Below, piece by piece: positions 19,439 through 30,489 of a stretch of 64,000 bases of DNA. How positions within the stretch are numbered: the first letter of the stretch is position 1; each line of letters opens with the position of its first letter. The stretch lies in the NCBI RefSeq assembly GCF_000328475.2, contig NC_026497.1, positions 459,885 through 523,884 of the forward strand. The letters run 5' to 3'. This DNA is from Mycosarcoma maydis. Lineage: Eukaryota; Basidiomycota; Ustilaginomycetes; Ustilaginales. The notes under the pieces were generated by a model that made no database searches, had not been told where the DNA came from, and worked only from the letters and a program-made list of their open reading frames with translations. The position numbers and the translations under genes were made by a program.

Positions 19439-21470
19439 TCAAGATGGCAAGATGTCGGCGATGGATCTCCAAAAGTCGCACCTTGTGCCTCGTCCGCCTT
19501 CCCAAGTGTAGGCGTTGACCTTGGAAAAATCATTGCGCAGGCTGGGTCCGGTCAAGATGGAGACGTCAACACCGAGGCCAGGTACAGTGCTGGGTGTGCC
19601 ACCGGTCTGGTTGAGGTTGATCTGATACGGATTTTCCGCCGAGTACACGGGCCAGTTCTCAGCGGCGTTGGGTGGGGACTTGTCGCTATCGATGTTGGTA
19701 CCGTAGACGAAGCTAGAGGAAATGGAAGGATTGCCCTTGGTTACAAAGTTGCCAACCATTTTCATGAATGCCTTGACAAAGTCCGGTGAGGTGAGGTTGG
19801 TACCGGGTCCGAAGTACTGGACGACATCGTTGCCGTGGAGTGCGGGTGGCACGCTGTACTGGTAGCGGAACGATAGACGGCCGGATCCAGAGTATGCTTG
19901 CGAAAACCAGTAGCTTGGACAGACGAAGGTAAGTTCTCCATAGATGTTCTTTCAGGATGGCAGAGGCGAAAAGAGGAGCCAGAAGAAAAGCAAGAAGAGT
20001 GAGCTATCCAAAGATCAATGATATGCTGAAAGGGGCTTTATGACTCACATCTGCTCGTGCCTGCTGACCATGTGCCACAGACGAAATGCTGTTGGCATCG
20101 GGCATCCCGACGCCATTGGTAGCATAGCTGCCGGTGACGTTGAGATTGACAGGATAGTGTAACAAGACTTTGTCGATGTCCTCCCCAGTCAAGAGCGGGA
20201 GCAAAGTGCTGAGCCAACCTCTAAGCTTTACCTCTGTGTCCATGCTTCGTTGAACAAAGAGTGCACCTTCCGCTCCGTTGTTGCCAACGAAGAGGCGCAT
20301 CCCATTGACCTTTCTCTGGGCGAGTTGCCGCGAGGGCACGTCGAGGATGTAGGCGCCATCGGTGACAGGAAGGAATGGCCAGGTACCATACAAGCTGCTT
20401 GCGGCGGTCTTGACGTTGGCCTGCTGGAGCGTCTTAGCATCCTTGTGGACCAGACACTGGATGATGCTTTGGCTCGTGTGGCCGTACGCAACGGCATCGA
20501 AGCAACCAGCTGCGGCGGAAAAGGCATAGTAGGACTGGGAAGGCTCAAAGTCTTTATAACCATACTGAAAAGGTAGGTAGGGGCTAGCAGCGATGACGTT
20601 CTTGAAGAGAGAGGTGCCGAGCGAGCCGCCCTGAGCAAGGGAGTGAATCATGACAGATCCGCCTCCAGCGGATTCACCGGCAATGGTAACGTTGCGCGGA
20701 TCACCACCAAACTGGCTAATGTAGGCTTGTACCCACTGCATGGCAAAGTGCTGGTCACGAATACCAGCATTGACCACACCGTGACGGCTGAGCTCATCGG
20801 AAGCAAGGAAGCCAAAGGCGCCCAGACGGTACTGAATGGCAACACCAACAAAGTTATTGCCGTTAGCGTTGATGAGCTGGGTGAAGTCGTATTGTCCGTT
20901 ACCTGAACCATATCCACCACTACATCATCGAGAACATTGGCGAGGTGAGTAAGTATCAATGGGTACGGAGGAAGGTGATCAGGGAAACGTAGGCTGAAGT
21001 ACTAACCCATGGATCCAGAACATGACGGGCAAGTTGGAAGCATTCTGGGGTGCGAAGACGTTGAGAAATAGGCAGTCCTCATCGTCGCTTTGATACTGGA
21101 CGCTGGTGACGAAGTTGGGATTGCCAAAGGGGATCTGGGGGCATTGTGAGCCGTACTGGACAGCGTCAACGACGGTCGTGCGGTTGAGCGTCGGAGGCTG
21201 AGGAGCTTGCCATCGAAGTTTACCGGTGGGAGGAGCGGCGAAGCGAATGCCTTTCCACGATCTGATGTGGGTGGTCTGGTTGAAGGTCCCCATGTACTTG
21301 GAGTAGCCGAGGTCGACAATGAGGTCGTCATTGCTGCCACTGCCCTGTTCACGTTTGGTGGCGAGGTCGGCAAAGGGTTGAGAAGCAATGGGAGAAGCCC
21401 AAACGTAAGAGATCGTGGCGAGCATCAAAAGAATGCTGCACTGAAGCAGCGAGAGTCTCTGGGTCATCAT
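19439..21470 (-). CDS. Secreted type-B carboxylesterase/lipase
   Basis: Alpha/beta-hydrolase that cleaves carboxylic esters, probably outside the cell. Three exons are inferred: 21470-21007, 20919-20049 and 19948-19439, giving 614 residues. A signal peptide (hydrophobic residues about 7-24, SLLQCSILLMLATISYVWAS) follows the start at 21470. The oxyanion loop WIHGGGYGSG is rebuilt across intron 1. The type-B signature DEDCLFLNVF precedes it. The nucleophile Ser is in GESAGGGS, the acidic residue is probably the Glu in NNGAEGALF, and the catalytic His is in PALHGNDV. Several N-x-S/T sites fit secretion. A TATATA lies 76 bp upstream of the ATG. An ATG at 21662 is in frame upstream but would bury the signal peptide. 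Confidence 0.9.
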
Positions 21471-21545
21471 CAAAGTGGTAGGAAAGTCATAAGTGGTGGA
21501 TGGAAGTGTAGAACACACAGCTCGAGGCTGGACGACATGAAGCAT

Positions 21546-21551
21546 TATATA
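21546..21551 (-). promoter_or_regulatory. TATA-like box of the carboxylesterase gene
   Basis: TATATA located 76 bp before the start codon at 21470. Position and sequence fit a fungal TATA element; there is no experimental support. Confidence 0.45.
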
Positions 21552-22480
21552 GGAGACATCTTTGACCACGGTCAAAGTCACAGCGAAAGAACGACTGGCA
21601 CTCGGCGCTTGCTCAGGCTTCACAGACAACCACGAACGGGAGGTCGGCTGACGGACAATCATGAATGGGCGAATGATGTTTAAAAAGTGCCGACTCGGGG
21701 CGGTTGCCGAGGACTAGGTGCGGATTCCAGGTACGGGGGAGGCCGTTAACTCACTGCGAAATGAGGCAAAGACAGGGAGATGAAATGACCGGCCTTGTTG
21801 CTGAGGTGATCAAGGGTCGAAACTTTGTGGAAAGTTGTGCGGGGCTCACTCGTGTTGCCGAAAGTAAGATCACACCCTCAAAAGTGGGCGCTCCACAAGA
21901 GATTCATGATTAGGCTTCGAACAAACATTCATGATTTTGCAAGTGACCGGCGACCCGTGCAGGAAAGAAGTAGAGACCAGGGATTAGCCGATACATGTCA
22001 CGAGGGTGAAGGGGTTCGATGGACTAAGCACAGTATTAGCCGAGCTTTTGGAGACGGCGATCTTTGGAAACCAAGTCCACGGTGCCAGTCACGAGTCGTA
22101 TGTTGATGTTGACGCGGCAATCTAGGCGGAAGCGGCGGACGAGTGAAGAGCAATCAAGAATCGATCAGCGGCTTGAGAGCTGTCCAGTTGGGCAACGTCG
22201 GCGCAAGTCGGACCTTGTCGTGCCTGCTCCGGCAAGCAGCAAAGAAGAATCCCGTGGACAGCAGCGTCGCTTGCTTGTGCTTGCTTGTGCAACATCCATG
22301 ATTTCTAGACTGGATTCAGATGCGGAAGTTCGGCAGGATACGCTTCTACGCTATTAATCATGAACGCACAAGCGCTCGGGCCACACACTACGCTGCGGGC
22401 CAACATGCGTGTCACCCCACCCCTCAACCACCATCACCGTCTTGGAACATCACACCTCTCCCTTGACACAGACACACAGG
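21552..22480. other. Intergenic between divergent esterase and EthD-like gene
   Basis: No gene is seen. Weak matches to the dispersed motif occur near 21900-21935. Confidence 0.45.
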
Positions 22481-23023
22481 ATGTCAACGGCCACTTCTTC
22501 CGCAGCCAGCTTGCATGGAAGATGGGAAAAACTTTTTAAAGTGTCTATCTATCTCAAGAAGAAGGATGATATTTCGGATCAAAAGTTTTCAGACTACTAC
22601 GCGCAAACGCACGCTGCTCTCGCTGGGCCCGTTCTGCTCAGACACAACTGCGTTTCGTATACCCAGGTGCGTGGCCACCTTGTACAGGCTCGTTTGTGCG
22701 CTACTTGGATCGCTCGCTGACCATCAATTTGTTCACCTCGGCAACAGTTCCACTGCATGAGCGAAAAGGCGAAACAGCCGCTCACATCCATGTTTGGCCC
22801 AGATGTACTGAGCCCTCAGAACCCAATGCAGCTCATGCCATACGATGGCTGTTCCACTTTCGTCTTTGCCAAGCTGGAGGATGCGCAGGCTTTCTTCCTC
22901 GACCCGGAGACGACTACTGTCTTGGGGCCTGATTCCGTCAACTTCACCAACACCGCTACGCTGCAGATCGCTATTGGCGAAGAGTTCGTTGCTATCCAGC
23001 AAGGACAGGCGCAGCACGAATGA
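22481..23023 (+). CDS. EthD-domain (dimeric alpha/beta barrel) protein
   Basis: Two exons, 22481-22666 and 22748-23023, give 153 residues. The N-terminal half FKVSIYLKKKDDISDQKFSD followed by an H-A-x-L-A-G-P segment fits the EthD pattern of about 100 residues, seen in small dimeric ferredoxin-fold proteins linked to ring or ether catabolism. The C-terminal half has DGCSTFVFAKLEDAQAFF, the second beta-alpha-beta unit. The splice joins CVSYTQ to FHCMSEKAK. No signal peptide is present, so a cytosolic role is likely. It is convergent with the Zn2Cys6 regulator at 23153, with 129 bp between stops. EthD-like proteins often sit in catabolic or polyketide clusters; the substrate is unknown. Confidence 0.75.
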
Positions 23024-23152
23024 ACACCGTAATCAGCATAGTATTACATTAACGTTATTTGCACCTTGGATTATTACATGTAGGAGGAATACAGATATTG
23101 CTGGATTTGCTTACTTTATACCCCGAGACTGGTTGCATGCATCAAGCCCATA

Positions 23153-25750
23153 TCATAGATGATCAAACGGATACGACGACCCAAGCCATTCATCGATCGA
23201 AAGAGCTCCTGACAAGATCCCATCCAGGGAAGGAAACAGTGTCTGATCGCCTTGCCAGTCGCTTTCGTTCGATGCTACCGTCCCATCACCCACCGACAAT
23301 GCCTCGACTGGCTGCCCACAAGCATCGCTCGTGATGCGTGAAAAGTTGTTCGAGTCCAACCAGCTGTACGATTCTTCCATACCACGAACTAGATCGCTGC
23401 CAGCATGTCCATTGGTAACGCGTGTCTTGCTTCCATCGCCTCCGCCACCCGCCGACGCGGCATTCGACTCCCGCATTTGCGTCGCAGCATCGCTCGTTCC
23501 TATACGGCGTTTGGCGGTTTGTGCAACAAGAGGAGGCTCGTCAAGCTCGCGTTTGCGTTTGCATCTTGAAATACCGCTAAACACCTTTTGAAGTACATCG
23601 AGAAACACGTCCTTTGTGCCGCTCGTATCCAGCCTCTCTTCTGCGATCCTCTCGAGTCCACCTAGGCGAGCGAATGCGTTGCGAATCTTATTTTCGGCGC
23701 TAAGCAGCTCTTTGAGGATACGCCGCGAATTCCGCGCAGCTTCGCTTCCTGGCCCGGCTTTTGAGAGGAGCGAGACGGCGGTCGACAGGCTTGCACGCAC
23801 CGAGACGGCGTCAAGGTCGTCTTGGCGTGCACAACATAGCTCCATCACGAGCGCCATCGAGGCACCAAGAAGGAAGAAGCTGACGAGCCAAAACTTGTGG
23901 ATCACACTGTCTTGCTGCAGTGACAAGATGCGGATGATGCAGCTGGCCGAAGAAAGGCATGCCTTGCGCGCGAAACGCCACTCGTCATCGGTGAAGCCTG
24001 AAAGCTGATGGACGCGATGCAGTCGAAGGATACGATTGAGATACATGAGCTCGAGCATGACCGACTCCATGGCCTGGTCGGGCTTGTCGAAAGTGCGATC
24101 GGGCGAGTAGCGCAGACAGGCCGGGGTCGAGTCGTGTACCTCGTTGAGCTTGCTGACGAAGCGGTGAATCTGGGCACGAGAGAGTTTAGGACCTTCGTTG
24201 GAGACGTCGACAATCTCGCGGTAGATAATGACGTAGCGCATGCGCATGGTAACGGCCGACGAATGCGTGTAAACGTCTGGGGAGTGGATGGTGAGGCTAT
24301 CTCTATGAATTTCAACGTTGGCAGGTAGGTTGGTACGGTTCTGCGAAGGATGGACCGAGTAGACGCCAAAGTGAGCGACTGCATGCGACCAGTCAAGCCA
24401 GGTCAAGTTCCACCAGATGCGTCGACCAAGCTCGCGACGCGCTTCGTTGCTGATGCTACCAAAAGGCTTGCGGGAGGCGCCACCGTGATCGAGACGTGCA
24501 AGACCAACGTTTTGAGCGACCTTGATAGCAGAGCCGAGAAGCGCCCACTGACCCTCGGCCTGCTCTTTGCGATTGTGCTGATACACGCCGAGCAGACAGA
24601 TACAGGCGAGATGTTCGAGCTGTTGGGATTGAAGAAAGTTGGAGGACCAGAGCAGCTGTTGACTGCCGGTACAGAGGGTATCAGCTAGGCGAGAGGCTTT
24701 TTTCTTTGAGAAGCCGATCCTTGTTAGCAGCAGTGGATCGGAGAAATGGAGAGCAAGCGCCATGACGACAAAGTAGCAGCAAACGAGAGCGCTCGAGGGG
24801 AATGCAGCCAGCTGGTCTGGCTGGAGCTTGGAGATGCGCAAGAAGTCTTCGTGGCTCTCGGGAGGCAAGACGCGGGTCGTCCAGTCGACGTGGGAAAAGT
24901 AAAAATCCAGAAGAAGAGCGCTTTTGGATGGTAGAAACTGTGCGAAACGGAAAGCGATATCGGCAGAAGAATCAGCGGAACGCTGATCGAGCATCTGCTC
25001 TTCGTCTGTCTCGGGATCCTTTATTTCCATGTCGACGGCGGCGGCTGCAGCGCCGCCCAGAGGAAGGCTCTTGAGCTTGTGTTTACGTCCCATAGCAGCA
25101 TCTTCAAAGAGATCCTGAATGTCTTGACCAACGGGGAGCTCTTGCGACGAGTCGACACGATCGAGGGTTGATAGAGCATCGTCCGCGGAGGCACCTGGGA
25201 TCGAGGTGGATGCAAAGTGAGCGTCAGAGCGTTGGAGATGTTTGCTCATAATGTGGCGTTCCATGCGATCCATTCGTGCTTCTAAACGGTAGAGACGTTC
25301 AGCTTCCAAGCCAATGTATCGGTCCGGCATAAAAGAGGACTCTTGTGGTTCGAGTTTGAACGAGCCTGAAGAAGAGTTGGCAGGCGGCGCCATGGCAATA
25401 CCCGAAGCGCTTACATCGGGTCCACGAGTGTCAGAAAAGGAGGCGCGATGCAGCAGTGGAGCGGTTTCGCGATTAGGAGAGACGGGAGCGCCTAAGGATG
25501 AGGTGGTGATGGATGCGATGGTTTGCTGCACCTGTGTGCAAGAGGAGGCATCACCGCGGATGACGCACGGCGAACAAGGATACTTTTTATCACATCGAGT
25601 TTTGCGTTTGCGACACTGGAGACAGCTGAGGTTTTTGACGCTACTGTTACTGTATGCTAGAGGGTTGGATGAATCAGGAGCAGCTTGATGGGTGAGGGCG
25701 GTAGGGGAAACGTTGGCGTCATTTGTGTGCGAGGAGGATGAGGATGACAT
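23153..25750 (-). CDS. Zn(II)2Cys6 transcription factor with fungal-specific domain
   Basis: An 865-residue single-exon regulator. The zinc cluster is at Cys43, 46, 53, 59, 62 and 71 (CLQCRKRKTRC, then PCSPC), spacing C-x2-C-x6-C-x5-C-x2-C-x8-C. A short coil (EAERLYRLEARMDRMERHIM, residues about 147-166) fits a dimerisation element. The middle homology domain is well conserved: LEHLACICLLGVYQHN, then NVGLARLDHG and RRELGRRIWWNLTWLDWSHA. The C-terminus is acidic and probably activating. It lies between the EthD-like gene and the FAD monooxygenase, so it is a reasonable candidate regulator of a local catabolic function. That is inference from position. Confidence 0.92.
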   Translation of the reverse strand: MSSSSSSHTNDANVSPTALTHQAAPDSSNPLAYSNSSVKNLSCLQCRKRKTRCDKKYPCSPCVIRGDASSCTQVQQTIASITTSSLGAPVSPNRETAPLLHRASFSDTRGPDVSASGIAMAPPANSSSGSFKLEPQESSFMPDRYIGLEAERLYRLEARMDRMERHIMSKHLQRSDAHFASTSIPGASADDALSTLDRVDSSQELPVGQDIQDLFEDAAMGRKHKLKSLPLGGAAAAAVDMEIKDPETDEEQMLDQRSADSSADIAFRFAQFLPSKSALLLDFYFSHVDWTTRVLPPESHEDFLRISKLQPDQLAAFPSSALVCCYFVVMALALHFSDPLLLTRIGFSKKKASRLADTLCTGSQQLLWSSNFLQSQQLEHLACICLLGVYQHNRKEQAEGQWALLGSAIKVAQNVGLARLDHGGASRKPFGSISNEARRELGRRIWWNLTWLDWSHAVAHFGVYSVHPSQNRTNLPANVEIHRDSLTIHSPDVYTHSSAVTMRMRYVIIYREIVDVSNEGPKLSRAQIHRFVSKLNEVHDSTPACLRYSPDRTFDKPDQAMESVMLELMYLNRILRLHRVHQLSGFTDDEWRFARKACLSSASCIIRILSLQQDSVIHKFWLVSFFLLGASMALVMELCCARQDDLDAVSVRASLSTAVSLLSKAGPGSEAARNSRRILKELLSAENKIRNAFARLGGLERIAEERLDTSGTKDVFLDVLQKVFSGISRCKRKRELDEPPLVAQTAKRRIGTSDAATQMRESNAASAGGGGDGSKTRVTNGHAGSDLVRGMEESYSWLDSNNFSRITSDACGQPVEALSVGDGTVASNESDWQGDQTLFPSLDGILSGALSIDEWLGSSYPFDHL

Positions 25751-25969
25751 GGTGGCGATGCAGCGATTGCAACAGTAACAGCGCTACAAGAGAAACGACG
25801 AAGCGTGGACAGGGTATCGAATTGCAATCATCCATGCAGCCAAGTGTGTCAGCATCGATGTACGAATTTCAGGGACGAGATGGTGTGAGTGGCACTGTCG
25901 ACGCCAAGCTTAGACAAGCAAAGGCTCGGGGTGGTGACCGCGCGTGGGGTTGGCTGAAGAGGGGTGAGT

Positions 25970-25975
25970 TATATA
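25970..25975 (-). promoter_or_regulatory. TATA-like box of the Zn2Cys6 regulator at 23153-25750
   Basis: TATATA 220 bp upstream of the start codon at 25750; farther than in other genes of this window, so only a weak candidate. Confidence 0.3.
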
Positions 25976-27363
25976 GGCGGAGACCATGCGCGGACGAACC
26001 GACGACTGAGCCAATTCGGCTATAGTAACGTTATCTTGGAAGAGCACACGATCCCTGGATCGTGAATCGTGAATCTGTGAATGTGCTTGTGATTTTTGCG
26101 GGGAAGCCGATGACCAAGATAAGAAACGGCCAAGGCGCAGGCGGCTGGCACGCTATCGCGTCGCAGAAACGAGACCGCGTGACCCAAGCCTCGCTTCTCA
26201 TCGCGCTGCGCACAGACAGCTGAGCTGCCAAAATCACAATCGTGAATCTGGACTCGCTCGAGCCATTTCGTGATTCTTGACGTTTGGCCTCACATCCGAA
26301 ACCCTAACCAAAGCCAGAAAGCGGGGAGCCAGCTGAGATTCTGCGCTAAGCAGCGCGCCAATCACAATCCAATCCATTTCTAAACCATTCCTAATCCAAT
26401 CCAATCGAATCGTATCGAATCCAATCCAATCGAATTCATGATTCCTTCACACAAGAGACACGCTTTGGCCTGCTTGGAGATTATCACCACAAAGCGTGCA
26501 TGCATCACAGGATGCAGGCAGACATCACATGTCTTGGGTGTTCTATTCATATTCACTTCAAGCAGGGGTTAGGCTCTTGTCAGGTGGCTGCGCTCACAGC
26601 ACATGGCCATGTTGCGTGTGCCGTTTGGATAAGAGCGGCAAACGAAGGCCAGAAATACGCGATAGGGTTGGTTCGCTTGGGCTTGCGCGTGTCGGACTAA
26701 GTCCGCGAACATTGTCCACGGCCACCAGACCACGCTCGCCCGTGGCACGCGCCATTTGGGAATTTGGCTCGCTCGACTGTAGTGCTGCCAGATTCCGCCT
26801 GTATTATTTTGCCTTCGACACTCAAGACTGGTGACTGGCAACTGCGCTTCTGAATGCCCCGCGGTTGGCTGTGCGGTATGTAACACTCGACAAGTTTGAG
26901 CTCGAGTGTGGCTTGTTGGATAGGATTCGTGTTCGTGTGATTGATTGACTAACTGATTGATTGATTGATTGCATACGACACTCGAGCCCGACTCGAGAGA
27001 ATCGCAGTCGATGACCGAAGCGAATCGGTTGGTGGTTTGCTGCTCCCTTGCTTGCGGTTCGAATCGCTATAGGGAGCGCCGCGCCGCGTATCAGTCCGAT
27101 ACCACTGCTCTTGTGGTCCTGTGACTTGGCCACATTTACGCTTTGCCATGCCTGAACCCCTTTGAGATTTGCACGGCGGCACATGACCGATTGCTTCACT
27201 CGTGAATGACTGTCGCTCAGTGCCGCCTGCCTTCGGACCATGTCCGGGTCGAGAGGCCGCTGCTTTCTCTCGCCTCCTCGGTCTCTGTCGTACTTGCTCT
27301 TGCCCTTCGCACCGGCTGGACTCAGCAGGCGTTGAAGAGTGACGTCCAACATTGCCAATGCTG

Positions 27364-27371
27364 TTTATAAA
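27364..27371 (+). promoter_or_regulatory. TATA-like box of the FAD monooxygenase
   Basis: TTTATAAA 117 bp upstream of the ATG at 27488. Confidence 0.45.
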
Positions 27372-27487
27372 GTCGAGCGGCCTAGCCGTTCTGTCGTCGT
27401 CCTCGCCGTCATCATCATCCTTGCCATCGTTATTGCACATCACCACAGCCTTCTGCTCATAGCATAGCTGCCATCCGCACATACATA

Positions 27488-28849
27488 ATGTCCAACTCAT
27501 CCTCATTCAAGCAGCTCAACGTCGCAGTGCTTGGAGGCGGCATCGGCGGCTTCTCGGCTGCTCTCGCCCTCCGTCGTGCAGGTCACAAGTGCACCGTATA
27601 CGAGAGACGTGGCTTCGACGTAGAGGTGGGCGCTTCGATCTCTTGCGCAGCTAACGGTACCCAATGGCTTCACGACTGGAACGTCGATGTAGCTTCCGGT
27701 CGACCGGTGATCCTCATGGAGCTCACCATGCGTGACTGGCAAACCGGCGAAATCCTCAATCAATATCACCTCGATGACTACGAAAAGACATGGGGTAATG
27801 TCTACAACATGTTCCACCGTCAGGATATGCACAAGATGCTCATGGACACCGCCATCGCCAACGACGGAGCAGGCACACCCGTCCAGATTGTCATGGACCA
27901 CATCGCCGAGGATGTCGACACCGAGGCTGGCGTCATCACGTTCCGCAACGGCAACAAGGTCACCGCCGACCTCATCATTGGCTCGGACGGTATCCGATCC
28001 AAGGCTCGTGTTGCGATCGGCGTTACTCCTGACGTAAAGTCGGCTCCACAGACCTGCTACCGTTGCAACGTTAGCAAGGAGGAGGTGGAGCGTCTTGGCC
28101 TCACTTGGGCCGCTGATCCCGCCATCCAATTCTGGGGCGGTTTCCCAAAGCCTGATCTCAACCAGTACTACAAGATCGTCATGAGCCCATGTGCAGGCGG
28201 TGACGTGGTCTCGTTCTACTGCTTTATGCCTACCGAGCTCACCAAGCACCAGTCGGAAGGTTTCGTCTTTGAAGAGGTGCCGCCCGAGGAGATTTTGGCC
28301 GGAGACTACTCGAAGCTCGACCCGCTCTGCGTCAAGCTCATCCAAAACTCGGTCGAACGCAAGCCGTGGCGATTGTACGTCCACCAGCCCTACTCGCACT
28401 GGTACAAGAAGCAGACGTGCATCCTCGGCGATGCTGCGCACCCCATGATGCCTCACCAGTCCCAAGGTGCTTGCCAAGCCATCGAGGATGCCGCTGCTCT
28501 CGGTATTATTTTCTCGAAAGAGTACAACTTTACCAGCAACATCGAGGCTGGTCTCAAGCTCTATCAGGACATTCGAAAGCCACGTGCGACACGCGTCCAG
28601 CAGGCGTCCACCGCTGCACTAGAGAATCTCAACGAGCGCATCGGCTTTTCATCGCTCAGCGCACCCGATGCGGCGCTGGCGGCCAAGGAGAACAAGCTGA
28701 CCGTCAACGAGATGAACACCTACGACATGAAGAAGCACATCCGCGAGACTGTATACCCCAGCCAAACCGCCGTCACGAGCGAATCCAAGAGCGCTGTAAA
28801 CGCGAGCGTTATGCCAGCAAGCTCAGCAGCGATTGCTGCTGATGCATAG
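27488..28849 (+). CDS. FAD-dependent monooxygenase (salicylate hydroxylase-like)
   Basis: A 453-residue single-exon flavoprotein of the class A aromatic hydroxylases, which use NAD(P)H and O2 to hydroxylate an aromatic ring. It has the dinucleotide motif VLGGGIGGFSAALALRRAG at residues about 14-32, an acidic end of the beta-alpha-beta unit (VYERR), the DG motif IGSDGIRSKAR, and the GD motif CILGDAAHPMMPHQSQGACQ. There is no signal peptide. Salicylate hydroxylases of this class are known in smut fungi (for example Shy1 of Ustilago maydis). Whether this one uses salicylate, another phenol or a non-aromatic substrate is not shown by the sequence. The C-terminal 30 residues are Ser/Ala-rich and poorly conserved. 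Confidence 0.88.
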   Translation: MSNSSSFKQLNVAVLGGGIGGFSAALALRRAGHKCTVYERRGFDVEVGASISCAANGTQWLHDWNVDVASGRPVILMELTMRDWQTGEILNQYHLDDYEKTWGNVYNMFHRQDMHKMLMDTAIANDGAGTPVQIVMDHIAEDVDTEAGVITFRNGNKVTADLIIGSDGIRSKARVAIGVTPDVKSAPQTCYRCNVSKEEVERLGLTWAADPAIQFWGGFPKPDLNQYYKIVMSPCAGGDVVSFYCFMPTELTKHQSEGFVFEEVPPEEILAGDYSKLDPLCVKLIQNSVERKPWRLYVHQPYSHWYKKQTCILGDAAHPMMPHQSQGACQAIEDAAALGIIFSKEYNFTSNIEAGLKLYQDIRKPRATRVQQASTAALENLNERIGFSSLSAPDAALAAKENKLTVNEMNTYDMKKHIRETVYPSQTAVTSESKSAVNASVMPASSAAIAADA

Positions 28850-30489
28850 TTCTCATTCGTCTTTGGATGTCGTTTAAAGAGTCCCCAGCTGCATCTATTT
28901 CTCTGGTTTCCACTGCAATCGCAACCGTGAATGAAACGATATCAACAAGTCGGCATCGTGATCATCGCTTTGTCTGAGCTGCACTTGGTCTGAATACAGT
29001 CCCGACCTCATCTCAGCAACGTGAACCAATCACACGCCGGTAATTCGTGATTGTGCGCAGCTTGATGACAGTTCAGGATCTCGTGCGAACTTGAACCAGC
29101 CAAGCGGCATCCGTAATTTTGTCAGAAAGCGGAAGCGAAATGAGTCAAGTAACACTGACACTAGCCTCCTGCTGGCTTGAACGCAATCATGAATTGGTCG
29201 AGACAGGGACCAGTGGATAAGCACTAGACTGGATCCAACTAAAAGTCACGGTAAACGGTGCTACTACGCTTGCAGCTGCTGTGCCTGGGCTTGGACAGTT
29301 GAATGCGACCAGTGCGACCAGTTGGGGCCATTGGAATTTCAACTGCAACGTAAAACACGAAACGCTTCGAGCGAGCGCATCTGCGGAAGACGCCATGCCG
29401 ATTCATGATTCTGCCTCACTGAAGTTAGCTCCAAGATAAAGAGCAAGACTGATTGTTCTTTGTCGACATTTGGCATCCACATCGGTCAATTACTGCATGT
29501 CCCACTCGATACTCTCCGTACGCTTCAGTACAGTACAGAACTGAATCTAACCCTCTTACTTTGGTGGTCTCGAGTTGCGCCGTGAATCACGAATCGTATA
29601 AATGGCCGACCACTGTGGACGCGGACGATGGCGTAAGGCGAAAATTTTGCGATAAGACGTGCTTCTCGAAGCTTGACGCTTGCATGTTGGTGGCTTAAAT
29701 TTTTTTCAGCTTCTTGTTCGACAGCCGAGTGGAACGTGGAAGTGCAGTGCAGTACGCAGCTGTCACGCCATCACGATTGCAGATCGTTCCATCCACATCA
29801 AATCAGCGCTCGATCCAGGACGCTTCCATCGGCGACTCTTGGACTCCCAAGCGTCCTCTATGAAGCATGCGCGCATTGCTAAGCGAACAAAGTTCTCGGC
29901 ATGGCACCTTCCGCGTGCTTTGCTTTACTTTGCTTTGCTTGCCTAGCCTAGCCTTTGCTTTGCCTTGCTTTGCTTCGTTCGACTGGCTTGCGCTGTTTCC
30001 GCCGCGGTCATCGCCGCCCGAACGGACGGTGCTAGGGGCGCTCGATTCCGTCGGTCCGCCGTCGGCCAATCTTTGTGCTTGTCTGAGCGCACAACACGAC
30101 GCGTGTGATTGGGTTGTGTGTTTCCGAGATGAGGTGCGCTTCGGTTTGGATGTCGAAATGGTGTGATGGTGGCACCAACCAACCAAGCACATTGACCTAC
30201 TTCATGAACGGTCTCCGTCTTCTTCCAGCGACAGAGTCCCAAGGGGCCGCCAAAACTGAACAGATGCGCTCCAATAGCGCCATTACTTCAATGGTTCCTG
30301 CACTAGGCTAGAACCACTTGTCGCTAGCGTGCATGGATGCCTTTACGACGATTGCAGATGTGAGATAACAGTCGACATATAAGAAGGTGGAAGCAGCTAG
30401 CAACATTTGACAACTCCATTTGACAACTCGAAACCACCCGTCATCGTCGCTCTATTGTACGAGCTCACCTTGTTGCTGCTCTTGCCGTC
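28850..30489. other. Intergenic
   Basis: No gene is seen. A pyrimidine-rich GCTTTGCTTT/GCCTAGCCTA tract lies at about 29915-29985, and a dispersed motif lies at about 29582-29597. Confidence 0.45.
30377..30383 (+). promoter_or_regulatory. TATA-like box of the OPT transporter
   Basis: ATATAAG about 110 bp upstream of the ATG at 30490. Confidence 0.4.

Larger units (their letters stand above)
25751..27487. other. Intergenic between divergent regulator and FAD monooxygenase
   Basis: No gene is seen in 1.7 kb. It holds dispersed palindromes at about 26058-26078, 26233-26246 and 26265-26280, an AATCC/AATCG pentamer-rich tract at about 26362-26440, and a TGAT/TTGA run at about 26938-26971. Confidence 0.45.

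Noticed and set aside
27040..27080. tRNA-like GGTTCGAATC sequence
   Set aside because: No acceptor stem, D-arm or anticodon arm can be folded around it; I found no convincing tRNA gene in the window.
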